This document shows, piece after piece, positions 10,028 to 19,309 of a stretch of DNA of 64,000 bases. The notes beneath the pieces were generated by a model. The model was not told where the DNA came from. It searched no databases and worked only from the letters and a program-made list of their open reading frames with translations. The stretch's first letter is position 1. Each line of letters opens with the position of its first letter. The stretch comes from DATBVX01 sp963724625 (GTDB taxonomy: Bacteria; Pseudomonadota; Gammaproteobacteria; Steroidobacterales; Steroidobacteraceae), in contig CAVRVO010000026.1 in assembly GCA_963724625.1 (NCBI GenBank), positions 26,891 to 90,890 of the forward strand, written 5' to 3'. A program made the position numbers and the translations under genes.

Positions 10028-10764
10028 GAGCGCATTCGGGGTGTCGGCTCGACCAGCCCGCCGACCATCGAGCGCCGCTCGCGCCGTTTCGGGCGGATCG
10101 GTGTAAGTGTGTAGGTGCGTTTGCGCGCCTTGATGAGATACGCACCCGCCGGCAGCAGCCGATGTGGCGTGAATCCGCCGGTCTGCGCGGAGATCGAGGT
10201 CGCCCGGCGCGGCGTCAGCGGCAGACGATAAAGATAACGGCGCACTGCCGTGATTTCGAATCCGAGCAACGCAAACCAATCGCGCACCCGGCTCTCCGAA
10301 ATGAGCCTCGCAAGTCCCGGTGGAAAGCCTTCGCTCGACAGGCGATGCCTCGCCCCCCACGTCCCCACCGCGCTGAACCCGAGAACCAGGAGCTGGCCCT
10401 CGGCCACGAGAACGCGTGCCACTTCACGCAGCACCGCGTGCGGATCGTTATCAGTCTCCAGGGTGTGCGGCAGAAGGACCGCATCGACGGAGTCCGACGC
10501 GACGGGCAGAGCCTCGGTCTTGCAGAACACCTGGGCCTGCCCTGTCAGTGCGGAACAGATCACAGTTTGACGCTGGGTTCTGGCCGCCGGGAAGTACGTT
10601 TTCGGGTCGCCCCATGTGCCGATCTGCACGAGTTGAATGCCAAAAACATCGTCGAGGGCCTCGTTCAGCACCTGACGTTCCTGCTCCGCGAGCAGCGCAC
10701 CGAGTGGCGTCGTGAGCCAATGACGCAGGCGGTCGGCGCGTTCAGCCATCGTGGACTGGTTCAC
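10024..10764 (-). CDS. class I SAM-dependent methyltransferase (YafS-like)
   Basis: About 246 residues from a GTG at 10764 (an ATG at 10749 is an alternative; neither has a clear ribosome site). It has weak but recognisable methyltransferase features: the motif region LVQIGTWGDPKTYFP, then VDAVLLPHTLETDNDPHAVLREVARVL and GQLLVLGFSAVGTWG, a Methyltransf_11-like core. Its place between gloB (divergent) and rnhA matches E. coli yafS, whose substrate is unknown. It is transcribed away from gloB across a shared ~100-nt promoter region. Confidence 0.82.
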   Translation of the reverse strand: MNQSTMAERADRLRHWLTTPLGALLAEQERQVLNEALDDVFGIQLVQIGTWGDPKTYFPAARTQRQTVICSALTGQAQVFCKTEALPVASDSVDAVLLPHTLETDNDPHAVLREVARVLVAEGQLLVLGFSAVGTWGARHRLSSEGFPPGLARLISESRVRDWFALLGFEITAVRRYLYRLPLTPRRATSISAQTGGFTPHRLLPAGAYLIKARKRTYTLTPIRPKRRERRSMVGGLVEPTPRMRS

Positions 10765-10867
10765 ACAAAATCAACGCTTTAAGAGGGAAAACCGATGGCA
10801 ATTTTGAGCCCTTGAAGTTAAATTCGCGAGCAATTCCACGAACATCTGCCCACACGGAATGGGAGCC

Positions 10868-11645
10868 ATGCTCGAGGCGACGCCGGTCAGGGCATTTTCG
10901 GACAACTACATCTGGATGCATCCACGGCGCACGTCAGCACACGCGCGTCGCCGCGGTGGATCCTGGTGAGGCTGGGCCGGTAATTTCTGCACTCGAGCAG
11001 CAGCATTGGCAGCTCAGCGCGATTCTCGTCACTCATCATCACCCCGATCACGTCGGTGGAGTTTCCGAGCTGGTGGAACGCTTTCACGTCCCGGTGTACG
11101 GCCCGGCGGGCGAGACGATACCTGAACGGACGGTAAGCGTCGCGGGTGGCGCTCGGGTGCATTTGCAGGAGCTCGAGCTCGACTTCGACGTCCTCGACAT
11201 CCCCGGCCACACGCGCGGCCATGTCGCTTATTGCGGACACGGGGCGCTGTTCTGCGGCGACACCCTCTTCAGCGCCGGCTGTGGGCGGCTGTTCGAGGGC
11301 ACCCCTGCTCAGATGCAGCGCTCACTGAGCACGCTGCGCGAACTGCCACCTGATACGCGCGTCTATTGTGGACACGAGTACACGCTCAGCAATCTACGTT
11401 TTGCACTCGCGGTGGAACCCGACAACGGCGTCACGCGCGAGTATCTGGAGACGGCAAAGGATATGCGTTCCAAGGGCCGCCCGACCTTGCCGTCGAATAT
11501 GGCGTTGGAGATCGCCGTGAACCCGTTCTTGCGCTGGGACGAGCCGACCGTACAGAAGTCGGCCGAGCGCAAGGCTGGACGCTCCCTCGACAACCCGGTC
11601 GAGGTGTTCGCGACGATCCGACGATGGAAGGACGGGTTTAGCTGA
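10868..11645 (+). pseudogene. gloB: hydroxyacylglutathione hydrolase (glyoxalase II), single frameshift
   Basis: Metallo-beta-lactamase-fold thioesterase that hydrolyses S-D-lactoylglutathione, about 258 residues when repaired. The proper N-terminus, MLEATPVRAFSDNYIWM, starts at the ATG at 10868. The rest of the protein, from IHGARQHTRVAAVDPG onward, is in the next frame. One surplus C near 10919 explains the break, and the length is 3n+1. The metal site HHHPDHVGG is intact, as are the later zinc ligands (DIPGHTRGHVAY, FCGDTLFSAGCGRLFEG, YCGHEYT). An alternative out-of-frame start gives an unnatural N-terminus. Read towards mltD; likely a sequence error. Confidence 0.88.
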
Positions 11646-11659
11646 TCGAGGGCCAAGAA

Positions 11660-13309
11660 TTGACAGAGCAACACTTTCGTCGCGTCTTTCTGGCGACACT
11701 GATGACATTACCGCTGCTTCTCTCCGCTTGCTCCAGTGTGGTTCGCAAGCCGGAGCCTGAGGCAAGCGTGGTGGCTGCATCCGTCGCTTTGCCGGCGGAC
11801 TACCAGGCGCCTGTAGACCCCAGATTTGCTCCGCAGCCCGAGGTGCCGGCAATTGAAGCCGTGGCTGCGGACAGCGCTGCCGAGCAGCAGCAGCGTGCGG
11901 TGGAATACGCTGACCTATTCGATCGCATTCGGAGCGGTTTCGCCCTGCCTGACGAGTCAGAGTTGGCCATCGATGTGCAGATGGCTTGGTACGTGAACCA
12001 TCCCGATTACATGGAACGTACGTTTACGCGCGGCCAGCGTTACCTGTACCACATCGTCTCCGAGCTCGAGGCACGCCACATGCCGCTCGAGCTCGCGCTC
12101 TTGCCGGTTGTGGAGAGTGCCTTCGAGCCTTTCGGTTACTCGCGGGCACGCGCCGCGGGCCTGTGGCAGTTCATTCCTGCAACGGGCGTGCGTTTCGGAC
12201 TCAAGCAGAACTGGTGGTATGACGGTCGTCGCGACCTGGTCGAATCCACCCGCGCTGCGCTCGACTACCTGCAGTACCTCAACACCGAATTCAACGGCGA
12301 TTGGCTGCTTGCGATCGCGGCATACAACTCCGGCGAGCTCAACGTGCATCGGGCGGTCCAGGAAAACCTGAAACACAAACGGCCGACCGATTTCTGGCAT
12401 CTCAATCTGCCGAAGGAGACGCGCGCATATGTGCCGAAGCTCCTCGCCATGCGGCGCATCGTCGCGGATCCGGGTGCAGTAGGGCTCGAGTTCTCCACCA
12501 TCCCGAACGAGCCGTACTTCGCGCGTGTGGAAACCGGCGGACAGATCGACCTGAAGCTCGCGGCAGAAATCGCGGGTGTCGAGACTGAAGAACTCGCATA
12601 CCTCAACCCGGCTTTCAATCGCTGGGCCACCGACCCTGACGGCCCGCACTTCCTGCTGCTCCCGGTTGAGACCAGTGAAGGATTTCGCGATGCCCTGGCG
12701 CAGGTGCCTACGCGGGACCGCGTGCCTTACGCCAGCTACGACGTCCGGGCAGGGGAAAACCTGACTGCATTTGCCAAGCGCTGCGGCACGACGGTCACCG
12801 TGGTGCGTGAGATCAACAACCTTCAGGGCACACGACTCAAGTCCGGCGAGACATTGCTCGTCCCCGCAAGCGGCGGCGCGCTGCATCCGAAGATCGCGCT
12901 GGCAGCCGCTCGTGTGGACGGCCGCGCACCCGCCACCCGCGGCACCTTCCATGTCGTCCGTCGGGGCGAGTCTTTGTGGAGCATCGCACGCAGCAATGGC
13001 ATCAACGTAAATACGCTGGCGAGCATCAATGGCATGGCGCCAGGTGACACTCTTTCTGCCGGAAAGAAACTGCGCCTTCGCGGCAGTAGCACTAGCAGCA
13101 GCAGCAATTCATCCGGTGCGACAGTGCTGGCCGCCATGGGCGAAGCGATGACCTACACCGTGCGTCGGGGTGACACCCTTTACGATATTGCGCGTCGCTT
13201 CAGCGTGTCGATCGCTCAGCTTCTCAACTGGAACGGTCTCAGTAAGCAAGACGCGCTGATGCCCGGCCAGCGGCTCGTGATGTACGTCAGCGGCCGCGCT
13301 AAGGGGTGA
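11660..13309 (+). CDS. mltD: membrane-bound lytic murein transglycosylase D
   Basis: Peptidoglycan lytic transglycosylase of 549 residues. From a TTG start it has a lipoprotein signal with lipobox LSAC (Cys24), so it is probably anchored in the outer membrane. A SLT domain follows (residues ~100-280), with the catalytic Glu in LLPVVESAFEP and the AAGLWQFIPATG and AIAAYNSGELN blocks. The C-terminus has three LysM peptidoglycan-binding repeats, starting near YDVRAGENL, FHVVRRGESL and YTVRRGDTL. A Ser-rich linker separates LysM 2 and 3. It lies 14 nt after gloB, as in many gammaproteobacteria. Confidence 0.95.
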   Translation: MTEQHFRRVFLATLMTLPLLLSACSSVVRKPEPEASVVAASVALPADYQAPVDPRFAPQPEVPAIEAVAADSAAEQQQRAVEYADLFDRIRSGFALPDESELAIDVQMAWYVNHPDYMERTFTRGQRYLYHIVSELEARHMPLELALLPVVESAFEPFGYSRARAAGLWQFIPATGVRFGLKQNWWYDGRRDLVESTRAALDYLQYLNTEFNGDWLLAIAAYNSGELNVHRAVQENLKHKRPTDFWHLNLPKETRAYVPKLLAMRRIVADPGAVGLEFSTIPNEPYFARVETGGQIDLKLAAEIAGVETEELAYLNPAFNRWATDPDGPHFLLLPVETSEGFRDALAQVPTRDRVPYASYDVRAGENLTAFAKRCGTTVTVVREINNLQGTRLKSGETLLVPASGGALHPKIALAAARVDGRAPATRGTFHVVRRGESLWSIARSNGINVNTLASINGMAPGDTLSAGKKLRLRGSSTSSSSNSSGATVLAAMGEAMTYTVRRGDTLYDIARRFSVSIAQLLNWNGLSKQDALMPGQRLVMYVSGRAKG

Positions 13310-13326
13310 GCTCGGTGCCTTCTATC

Positions 13327-13350
13327 GCCCCGCACACGGATGTACGGGGC
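13327..13350 (+). terminator. stem-loop between mltD and fabI
   Basis: Inverted repeat GCCCCG/CGGGGC plus ACA/TGT separated by one C-A mismatch, with a 4-nt loop (CGGA). It begins 17 nt after the mltD stop. No U-run follows, so intrinsic termination is only possible, not shown. Confidence 0.4.
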
Positions 13351-13434
13351 GGACGGACCACAGGGATGTAATCGCACAGCATCCCAAGCCGCTCGGCTAC
13401 AATCCCTCGCATCCCCACATTGGGAGCCCTCATC

Positions 13435-14232
13435 ATGGGATTCCTTGCCGGCAAACGGGCTCTGATTGTTGGACTCGCCACCGAGCGCTCAATCGCGCAC
13501 GGCATTGCTCAGGCCATGCATCGCGAAGGCGCGGAGCTGGCGTTCACGTATCTCGAGCGACTCAAGGACCGAGTGGTGGGCCTTGCCGGTGAGCTCGGTT
13601 CGAAGCTCACGATGCCCATGAATGTGGAGTCCGACGACGAGATCAGCCGCGCGTTCGCTGACCTCAAGCGCCACTGGGACAGCACCGACATCATCGTGCA
13701 CTCCGTCGCTTTCGCTCCTCGCGAAGCACTAGCCGGGGGGTTCGTCGACAGCACTTCGCGCGACTCGTTTCGCATCGCGCACGAGATTTCGAGCTACAGC
13801 CTGACTGCCCTGGCGCGCGAAGGGCGCTCCTTGATGGCAGGGCGAAATGGCGCGCTGCTCACCTTGAGCTATCTGGGCGCGGTGCGCTCCATACCCGCGT
13901 ACAACGTCATGGGGCTGGCTAAGGCCAGCCTCGAGGCCAACGTGCGTTTTCTGGCGGCGGACCTCGGTCCGGCAGGAATCAGGGTGAATGGCATTTCGGC
14001 CGGCCCAATCAAGACGCTGTCGGCCGCGGGAATCGCCGGGTTTCGCAAGATGCTGGCGCACGTCGCGCACACTGCGCCATTGCGCCGGAATGTAACGCTC
14101 GAAGACGTCGGCAACGCCGCGGCCTTCCTATGCTCGGATCTCGCGGCCGGCATCACCGGCGAGATCCTGTATGTCGACGCGGGCTACAACACCGTCGGGA
14201 TGAGCTTCGGCGAAGAATCCGCGAGCGACTGA
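13435..14232 (+). CDS. fabI: enoyl-[acyl-carrier-protein] reductase (NADH), FabI type
   Basis: Last reductive step of each fatty-acid elongation cycle. Start at the ATG at 13435, with GGGAG 8 nt upstream; the upstream TTG is not needed. 265 residues of SDR fold: nucleotide-binding ALIVGLATERSIAHGIAQAM, and the FabI-specific YNVMGLAK catalytic Tyr-(x6)-Lys. The protein ends in YVDAGYNTVGM. A TACAAT hexamer at 13398-13403 is a plausible -10 box, giving a short leader, though the -35 is weak. It converges on the transporter gene 9 nt away. Confidence 0.96.
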   Translation: MGFLAGKRALIVGLATERSIAHGIAQAMHREGAELAFTYLERLKDRVVGLAGELGSKLTMPMNVESDDEISRAFADLKRHWDSTDIIVHSVAFAPREALAGGFVDSTSRDSFRIAHEISSYSLTALAREGRSLMAGRNGALLTLSYLGAVRSIPAYNVMGLAKASLEANVRFLAADLGPAGIRVNGISAGPIKTLSAAGIAGFRKMLAHVAHTAPLRRNVTLEDVGNAAAFLCSDLAAGITGEILYVDAGYNTVGMSFGEESASD

Positions 14233-14241
14233 TCAGAGGTG

Positions 14242-15534
14242 TCACCTCCTGAACGGTGTCAGAGGAATCCCCTCCTCTCCTTCCAGGCGCGCCACGATCA
14301 CCGCGCAACATGAGTCGGCAAAGACGTTCACCGCCGTGCGGCACATATCGAGGATGCGGTCGAACACGAGCAGCACCCCGATCGCTTCCGCCGGCAGCCC
14401 CACCGCTGTCAGGATCACGGTGATCGCCACCAGCGATGAGGCCGGAATCCCGGCAATGCCCATCGAGGTGACGAGGGCCAGCACCGCGATCGTGAACTGG
14501 TGACCGAAGGTCAGGTGCAGCCCGTATGCCTGGGCGATGAACATCGCCGCGGCACATTCGTAGAGCGCAGTTCCGGCATGATTGAGTGAGGCGCCCAGCG
14601 GCATGACGAACCCGGTGACGCGGTTCGACACGCCGACCCGACGCTCGGTGCAATCGATGCTCATCGCAAGCGTTGCAGAGGAAGATGCGGTGGAGAATGC
14701 CGTGAGGAGTGCCGGCGCCATGGCCGGGAACATTGGCCACGGATTGGCTCGCCCGGCGAAGCGCACCAGCGCAGGCAGCAGCACGAGGAAGTAGATTGCG
14801 AGCCCGGCGAGCACGGTCCCGCTGAAAACCAGCAGCGGACCCGCGGCGCCAAAGCCGGTTTTCGCAACCACGCGCGCCGCGAGACCGAATACACCGATCG
14901 GCGCGAGGCGCATGACGAACTCGGTCATGCGCATCATCACCTGGAACACGCCGTGAAAGAACCCGAGCACCGGCTTTGCGTACTGGGACTCCACGCGCGT
15001 GATGAAAAACCCGAACAGGATGCTGAAGAACACGAGGCCCAGCAGCTTGTTGTTGAGCGCCGCCTCGATGACGTTGGGCGGAAAAATGCCCAGCAGGATG
15101 TCAACCAGCTTGCCGCTGCCCGAGCCCACGGTGCCGGAGACGTCCTGCTCGGACGCCGCAAGGGCGAGCAGTTCGCGGGCTGGGACGCCATCGACGATCC
15201 CCGGCCGGACGATGTTCAACAAAGTGAGGGCCACGAGCACCGCGATCAGTGTCGTGAGGACATAGAAAAGAAGCGTCTTGCTGCCGAGGCGCCCGAGGTC
15301 ACGCGCCGAGCCGATGCCTGCCACGCCACTGATCACCGAGGAGACGATCAACGGCACGACCAGCATCTTCAGCGCGTTAACGAACAGGCTGCCGAGGAAG
15401 TCGTAGATCGAGATCAGCGAGACCCCGAAAATCGAGCCCTCTGGTCCAGTCAGGTAGCCAGCGAGCGCACCGATCGCGATGGCGATCAGAATCTGCCAAT
15501 GGAGCGGGATCCTAAAAATCAGGTTCGTATTCAT
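14242..15534 (-). CDS. dicarboxylate/amino acid:cation symporter (DAACS family)
   Basis: Secondary transporter of the GltP/DctA family, about 430 residues with the usual eight membrane spans plus two re-entrant hairpins. The Ser-rich hairpin motif is STASSSATLAMSIDC. The last helix, DRILDMCRTAVNVFAD, keeps the substrate-binding Asp, Arg and Asn residues. The TM7 motif reads NHAGTALYE, where most members have NMDGT, so the Na+-coordinating Asp is replaced by Ala. Start at the ATG at 15534; an upstream TTG is possible. Probable substrates are C4-dicarboxylates, glutamate or aspartate, but which cannot be decided. Confidence 0.88.
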   Translation of the reverse strand: MNTNLIFRIPLHWQILIAIAIGALAGYLTGPEGSIFGVSLISIYDFLGSLFVNALKMLVVPLIVSSVISGVAGIGSARDLGRLGSKTLLFYVLTTLIAVLVALTLLNIVRPGIVDGVPARELLALAASEQDVSGTVGSGSGKLVDILLGIFPPNVIEAALNNKLLGLVFFSILFGFFITRVESQYAKPVLGFFHGVFQVMMRMTEFVMRLAPIGVFGLAARVVAKTGFGAAGPLLVFSGTVLAGLAIYFLVLLPALVRFAGRANPWPMFPAMAPALLTAFSTASSSATLAMSIDCTERRVGVSNRVTGFVMPLGASLNHAGTALYECAAAMFIAQAYGLHLTFGHQFTIAVLALVTSMGIAGIPASSLVAITVILTAVGLPAEAIGVLLVFDRILDMCRTAVNVFADSCCAVIVARLEGEEGIPLTPFRR

Positions 15535-15591
15535 GTCCAAGCGCCGCAGCTGTGGAATCGTGCGAGCAGCTAACTGAAAAGTAACGCCCGC

Positions 15592-17508
15592 CTACTCGAA
15601 GATCTTCGTGTTCTTCGTGACCTTGGATTCAGCGCGCAATGCCTGCATGTAGCTCGTGACTTCGCGCGTGCCGACCCGTGCGTTCAAACCGCGTTCCCGG
15701 TTCTGCTGATCCTGTGCGGCCTCAACGGAGGCGTCCTGTCGCACGCCCGAAAACGCGAGCAGTGCCGCATCGCCGTTGCCGAGTGGCACCGACTGATAGC
15801 GCGCGCCCGACTCCGGCGCAGGTGTGGCGAAGAGTGCGTTGCGCAGCTCGATCGGGAGCGTGGTATCAGTGCGGCCGAGGTATTTCGGCCCTTCTGCCTT
15901 GAGCTTGCGCTGAGTGGCAACCTCATTCCAGGTCATGGCTCCGGCGCGCAGCTTCTCGGCAAGTTCCGCCGCCATTCGCCGAGCACTGGCGCTCGCTCCC
16001 TCCCGAATCAATTGCTCCACGATCTGCGCACGCACGTCCGCAAGCGGCTTCTGTTGGGGCTCGACTCGCGACACTACGTGCAACACTACGATATCGCCCG
16101 GGCCCAATTCGACAGGCTTGCTGTTCTGTCCGTTGAGCACCTCGTTGTTGTCGAAGATCGCCGCGATCAATTCGTCGCGGCGCCCGAGCGGAGCGCCGCC
16201 CTCACGCGTAAACGCGGCGATTTCCTGCACGGGCAACGACACTTCCTTACCGACCGCATCAATATCGTCGATATGCTCAAAAGCCTTGTCTGCGAGCTGC
16301 TCCTGGCGTTCACCGAATACCTTCTCGGCTTCCTGCTTGCGGTACTCGGCTTCGAGCTCGGCACGTACGTCCTGGAGCGCCTTCTGCTTGGCCGGCTGGA
16401 TCTCGTCGAGACGGAGGATGTGATACCCGAACTGGGTGCGTACCGGACCTCGCACCTCGCCCGGTTTCATGCTGAAGAGCGCGTCCGCAAATGGCCCAAC
16501 GAAAAAACTGCGCTCCGCCCACCCGAGATCGCCGCCCTGCGCCGCGGAACCGGCATCCTGCGACAGCTCGCGGGCCAGCTTGGCGAAATCGCCGCCGGAA
16601 TTCACCTTGGCCAGGATGTCCTCGGCTTTCTTGCGTGCCGCCGCATCTTCAGCATCGCTACTCACCTGGACCAGGATGTGCCGACCGCGCCGCCTCTCCA
16701 CCTCGACGTAACGATCCTTGACGCTCTCATAGTAAGTCGCGAGCGCTTCGTCGCTGACTTTCACCTGCGCGGCGATGTCGTCCACTTTCAGCTCGATGTA
16801 CTTGAGCGCGACGGTATCGGGCGTCATGAAATTCGATTTGTTCTTTTCGTAGTGGGCATTGACGGCGGCATCGTCGGGCACCGAGCCGGCGGCGAAATCG
16901 GCGGACGGAATCAGCATCCAGCTCGCTTCGCGCTGCTCGCGCTCCAACGCCCGAGCCCGATTCAGCTCTGCCGGAGTGACGAACGCAGAAACGGCGAGGC
17001 CATTCTGCAGCTGGGAAATCTGCAGGCTGCGGCGCTGATCGGCTTCGAACGCGGCCGGTGAGATGCCCTGCGCCTGGAGCAAGCGCATCGCGACTTCTTG
17101 AGAGAACTTGCCATCGATCTGGAACTGCGGGATTTCCTCGAAGGATTTCATCACTTGCTGATCGCTGACGCGATAACCGAGCTGCGTGACATGCTGCATC
17201 ATGAGCTCGTTGCGGACGAACGCCTCGAGCAGGTTCTCCTGAATCTCGCTGCGCATTTCTGGCGGGACATCCTTGCGGAGCTGCTGCTGGTATTGCGCCA
17301 ACTGGTTCTGGTAGGCGCGCCGAACCTCCTCAGCGGAAATCTTCGGAGAGGGTTTCCACCACGGCCAGTCACTGCTCGCGACCTTCGCGGCATAGCTCGC
17401 AGCGCCGAAGCCGACGTTGATGCCCCAGAAAATGAACGGCACTCCGATGAGGCCGATCACAATGGCCGCGATCCAACCGGTGATCTTGTCGTGAATCTTC
17501 TGCAGCAT
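15592..17508 (-). CDS. ppiD: periplasmic folding chaperone / peptidyl-prolyl isomerase PpiD
   Basis: 638-residue SurA-like chaperone with one N-terminal membrane anchor (residues ~12-32, WIAAIVIGLIGVPFIFWGI) and a large periplasmic part. The central parvulin domain (residues ~265-365) includes GRHILVQVSSDAE, GGDFAKLARELSQDAG and GPVRTQFGYHIL. It assists folding of exported proteins near the Sec translocon. In related bacteria ppiD follows lon and hupB and precedes fabI. Here fabI is indeed adjacent, but lon is 43 kb away with the polysaccharide locus in between. Confidence 0.94.
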   Translation of the reverse strand: MLQKIHDKITGWIAAIVIGLIGVPFIFWGINVGFGAASYAAKVASSDWPWWKPSPKISAEEVRRAYQNQLAQYQQQLRKDVPPEMRSEIQENLLEAFVRNELMMQHVTQLGYRVSDQQVMKSFEEIPQFQIDGKFSQEVAMRLLQAQGISPAAFEADQRRSLQISQLQNGLAVSAFVTPAELNRARALEREQREASWMLIPSADFAAGSVPDDAAVNAHYEKNKSNFMTPDTVALKYIELKVDDIAAQVKVSDEALATYYESVKDRYVEVERRRGRHILVQVSSDAEDAAARKKAEDILAKVNSGGDFAKLARELSQDAGSAAQGGDLGWAERSFFVGPFADALFSMKPGEVRGPVRTQFGYHILRLDEIQPAKQKALQDVRAELEAEYRKQEAEKVFGERQEQLADKAFEHIDDIDAVGKEVSLPVQEIAAFTREGGAPLGRRDELIAAIFDNNEVLNGQNSKPVELGPGDIVVLHVVSRVEPQQKPLADVRAQIVEQLIREGASASARRMAAELAEKLRAGAMTWNEVATQRKLKAEGPKYLGRTDTTLPIELRNALFATPAPESGARYQSVPLGNGDAALLAFSGVRQDASVEAAQDQQNRERGLNARVGTREVTSYMQALRAESKVTKNTKIFE

Positions 17509-17639
17509 GCCCCAGACCTCCGATTTCAGCGGCCGCGAATCCTACCACAGAGGCCGGAAAGGCAGCCCGGTGGCGCGATCCATCTGCCTGCGAACCACCG
17601 TCGACTCGGGCTGCGTTTGTCTGTGGATCAACCCGCGCC

Positions 17640-18383
17640 TCAGCCGCGCGACATGACGATTTCGTTGGAGCCGGGAGGGGGGCGTGGCACGAGCGCATCC
17701 TGACGGAGTGCGATGCGTGCCAGATCATCGGGGGCGCCAAGTCGTTTCAGGAGTTTGTGCACTCTGGCCAGCGCAGCCCTGCGGGAGACAACAGCGACGA
17801 CCGTAAGCCCGATCAACTGCAGGTCCAGCGTGAGCCGGCCGTTGTCGACATAGAAGAGAGCGAGCCGGCTCTTCCACGGCCGGATCAGCTGGTTGTAGGC
17901 GAGATCCGGGTCGCGCTCGTCCCTCAATATTTCGCCTTCGTCCGCAAACACGATCGACGCGAAGTCAGTGACGCCGGGGCGTACGGTCAGGAGGCGTCTT
18001 TCCTCGGTCGTGTAGAGGTCGGCATCGCGCTTTACCTGCGGACGCGGGCCGACCAGGCTCATCTGACCCCAGAGCACGTTCCACAGCTGAGTCAGTTCAT
18101 CCAGCTTGTAGGCGCGTATGAACCTGCCCACGGGCGTGATGCGTGGGTCGTTCGTTCCCGTTGAGTCCACGCCCGTCTTGTCCGCTTTGACCAGCATCGA
18201 ACGCAGCTTCACCATCCTGAACATTCCCCCTCCTCTCGCCACGCGCGGCCCGAGATAGAAGGGCGACTTGAAATCCTGCAACCAGACGGCCAGCGCAACC
18301 GGAACGATGACGACAGATGAAACAGTGAGACCGATCAAAGCCACGAGAACGTCAAGAGTGCGCTTGAGCATCGTATTCCTCAT
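17640..18383 (-). CDS. initiating sugar-phosphate transferase (bacterial sugar transferase, PglC/WcaJ C-terminal type)
   Basis: 247-residue monotopic phosphoglycosyl transferase. It moves a sugar-1-phosphate from a UDP-sugar to undecaprenyl phosphate, the first committed step in repeat-unit assembly. One N-terminal hydrophobic segment (VLVALIGLTVSSVVIVPVAL) is followed by the family core: FRMVKLRSM, the Pro/Arg-rich GRFIRAYKLDELTQLWNVL, and GQMSLVGPRPQ. A C-terminal tail of ~45 residues (VVAVVSRRAALARVHKLL…) is not part of the minimal core. Its ATG overlaps the stop of the transketolase C-subunit gene (ATGA). It is the only clear initiating enzyme in the window, so it probably starts the polymer made by the main locus. 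Confidence 0.9.
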   Translation of the reverse strand: MRNTMLKRTLDVLVALIGLTVSSVVIVPVALAVWLQDFKSPFYLGPRVARGGGMFRMVKLRSMLVKADKTGVDSTGTNDPRITPVGRFIRAYKLDELTQLWNVLWGQMSLVGPRPQVKRDADLYTTEERRLLTVRPGVTDFASIVFADEGEILRDERDPDLAYNQLIRPWKSRLALFYVDNGRLTLDLQLIGLTVVAVVSRRAALARVHKLLKRLGAPDDLARIALRQDALVPRPPPGSNEIVMSRG

Positions 18384-19309
18384 TGCCTCCTCAACATCTT
18401 GAGCGCACTCGCCACCACGCCGCTTTTGTCCAGCCCGTACAGCGTGCGCAGATAGCCCTGACTTCCCACAGCGGCCGAGAATCCTGCCCGCAGGCCAACC
18501 CGCAGAAATGCGCGTGGAATCACTCCCCGTTCGAGCAGAGATTCCGCCACCGCGCCGCCGAGCCCTCCCTCGACCGTGTGTTCTTCCAAGCTCATTATGC
18601 CGCCGGTTTCACGCGCCGCCGCTTCGATCGCGCGAGTATCCAGGGGTCTCGCGGTGTGCATGCTCAGAATTCGCACTTCGACGCCGTGGAGTCCGGCGAG
18701 CTCCTCGGCGGCCTGCAGCGCGACTTCGAGAATGCCGCCGGTCGCGGCGATCGTGAGATCACCTCCCTGGCGAACCAGCCGGGCCACACCGATCTTGAAG
18801 ACCTCCTGTTCCCGGTGAGTCGGTGGGGCTTTGGACTTGTCCAGGCGCAGGTAGCAGGTCCCCGGCGTCGCTACGAGCGCGCGAGTCGCCTGCTGCACCT
18901 CCCATTCGTCGGCCGGGCTCACCACCGTGAGCCCCGGCAGAGAACGCAGGATCGTGATGTCCTCCGTCGCATGATGCGAAAATCCGAGTTGCCCGTAGCT
19001 GAACCCGCTGCCGATCGAGACCACCTTGACGTTTGCATCGTGATAGGCCGCATCGTTACGAATCTGCTCGAGGCAGCGCAGGCTGGGGAAATTCGCGATC
19101 GAGTACGTGAACACGATGCGACCCTCAAGCGCCATGCCGGTCGCAATGCCCGTCATGTTCTGCTCGGCGACGCCGGCATTGAGGAACTGTCTCGGATAGC
19201 GGCGTGCGAAGTCGTCGAACACTCCGAACCCCAGGTCGGCGGTGATCAGGAAGACGCGCTGATCCGTCGCGGCCAGCTCCATGAGCTCTCGTATGAACGC
19301 GTTGCGCAT
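18380..19309 (-). CDS. transketolase C-terminal subunit (split transketolase, pyrimidine-binding and C-terminal domains)
   Basis: Second half of a two-gene transketolase, 309 residues from the ATG at 19309, which overlaps the stop of the first half by one base (TGATG). The Pyr domain contains DLGFGVFDDFARRYP and NAGVAEQNMTGIATGMAL, where the Glu would activate the thiamine cofactor in trans. The C-terminal transketolase domain includes EVRILSMHTARPLD. Such split forms often sit in secondary-metabolite and polysaccharide loci, where they make or rearrange unusual sugars by moving two-carbon units. It is flanked by a DegT aminotransferase and the initiating transferase, so a role in a special sugar precursor is inferred. 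Confidence 0.88.
   Translation of the reverse strand: MRNAFIRELMELAATDQRVFLITADLGFGVFDDFARRYPRQFLNAGVAEQNMTGIATGMALEGRIVFTYSIANFPSLRCLEQIRNDAAYHDANVKVVSIGSGFSYGQLGFSHHATEDITILRSLPGLTVVSPADEWEVQQATRALVATPGTCYLRLDKSKAPPTHREQEVFKIGVARLVRQGGDLTIAATGGILEVALQAAEELAGLHGVEVRILSMHTARPLDTRAIEAAARETGGIMSLEEHTVEGGLGGAVAESLLERGVIPRAFLRVGLRAGFSAAVGSQGYLRTLYGLDKSGVVASALKMLRRQ

Noticed and set aside
11957..12952. 331-codon minus frame opposite mltD
   Set aside because: Composition and lack of homology mark it as a GC-rich shadow of the LysM lytic transglycosylase.
14234..14249. Near-palindrome GAGGTG-T-CACCTC between fabI and the symporter
   Set aside because: The centre is too short to form a hairpin and it overlaps the symporter's last codons; probably chance.
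16012..17061. 349-codon plus frame opposite ppiD
   Set aside because: Shadow frame; ppiD on the other strand has full domain structure.
17509..17639. tRNA-derived attachment site at the far end of the glycan locus
   Set aside because: No copy of the tRNA-Asp 3' end was found near ppiD, and no integrase gene is present, so a tRNA-integrated island is not supported.
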